Below, one piece after another: positions 5,271 to 5,599 of a stretch of DNA of 5,599 nucleotides; within the stretch, counting starts at the first letter, position 1; each line of letters begins with the position of its first letter. The position numbers and the translations under genes were made by a program. The stretch lies in the NCBI GenBank assembly GCA_027318945.1, contig DAHVOF010000142.1, positions 1-5,599 of the forward strand. The letters run 5' to 3'. The notes beneath the pieces are model-generated. The model was given only the letters and a program-made list of their open reading frames with translations, was not told where the DNA came from and did no database searches. This stretch comes from Actinomycetota bacterium. GTDB taxonomy: Bacteria; Actinomycetota; Acidimicrobiia; Acidimicrobiales; Acidimicrobiaceae.

Positions 5271-5599
5271 ATGCACACTGAACCCAAATTGGCCGAACTG
5301 GCCTCATCCAAGCGACGGTTGCTGATCGGCGTGCTCGACGCGCTGTTCGAGCAGATCGACCTGACTGAGAGTCAATATGAGACGGCGAAAGGGCGCTACA
5401 AAGCTGTCAGCGCGTGGCTAGCTGGAGGTGAATCCCCGTTCCTGAAAGTTGCCTCGATCTACGCGCAAGGGTCGATCGCCGTGGGGACTGCCAACAAGCC
5501 GATCGGACGCATCGAGTTCGACGTGGACCTCGTATGCCACCTGCCGTCCGCGGGTCCAGGCTCGGATCCCGGGGCAGTCAAAGCACTGATCGGCGAACG
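5271..5599 (+). CDS. CD-NTase (CBASS-type cyclic oligonucleotide synthase), N-terminal part
   Basis: The first 109 codons of a DNA polymerase β-like nucleotidyltransferase run off the right edge. The catalytic core is visible: the GS motif in YAQGSIAVGT (64-73), then IEFDVDLVCHL (81-91) with D84 and D86, the pair that binds the metal-coordinated nucleotide. The pattern helix, GSxxxGT, then [E/D]FDVDLV fits SMODS/CD-NTase enzymes, which join nucleotides into cyclic di- or trinucleotide signals on phage infection and so activate a linked effector. The third carboxylate, the C-terminal helical domain and the product specificity lie outside the window. AGAGAGGAG (5255-5263) sits 7 nt before the ATG. 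It is 18 bases downstream of the YdjM-like gene. A different Polβ-fold transferase cannot be fully excluded from the N-terminus alone. Confidence 0.85.
   Translation, partial: MHTEPKLAELASSKRRLLIGVLDALFEQIDLTESQYETAKGRYKAVSAWLAGGESPFLKVASIYAQGSIAVGTANKPIGRIEFDVDLVCHLPSAGPGSDPGAVKALIGE

Noticed and set aside
1..5599. CRISPR array, tRNA or rRNA genes
   Set aside because: I saw no regularly spaced repeats and no tRNA- or rRNA-like segments on either strand.

Overview
The window is an accessory, defence-island-like stretch of bacterial DNA of moderate to high GC. Gene sizes, Shine-Dalgarno sites and the type of IS630 transposase suggest a proteobacterium or another GC-rich Gram-negative. No housekeeping gene is present to fix the taxon.

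Layout. (1) 1-1022, minus strand: an IS630-family transposase, intact in frame for 340 codons and running off the left edge. (2) 1023-1271: intergenic, with no gene and no convincing terminator. (3) 4135 down to 1272, minus strand: four tightly packed genes that form a complete ubiquitin-like conjugation and deconjugation cassette. In transcription order they are an 86-aa ubiquitin-like protein ending in Gly-Gly, a divergent E2-like protein, a JAB/JAMM metalloprotease and a ThiF/E1-type adenylating enzyme. (4) 4136-4234: a divergent control region with a 22-bp near-perfect palindrome and candidate promoters in both directions. (5) 4235-4822, plus strand: a probable winged-helix regulator with a TTG start. 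(6) 4890-5252, plus strand: a small YdjM/DUF457-like putative membrane metal-dependent hydrolase. (7) 5271 to the right edge, plus strand: the N-terminal part of a CD-NTase (CBASS-type nucleotidyltransferase) with its GS and DxD motifs.

How it may work together. E1, E2, JAB and Ubl are the parts of the bacterial ubiquitin-like systems known as Bil (BilA-D), Bub and relatives, several of which act in phage defence. CD-NTases make cyclic-oligonucleotide alarm signals in CBASS, and type II CBASS already uses an E1/E2 protein (Cap2) and a JAB protease (Cap3) to control its CD-NTase. Here a free-standing conjugation operon with its own Ubl lies back to back with a regulator, a candidate membrane effector and a CD-NTase. 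It may be a composite system in which Ubl conjugation tunes nucleotide signalling, or two defence systems side by side. The sequence alone does not decide between these. The palindrome is placed so that one bound repressor, most simply the product of the 4235 gene, could shut both divergent promoters.
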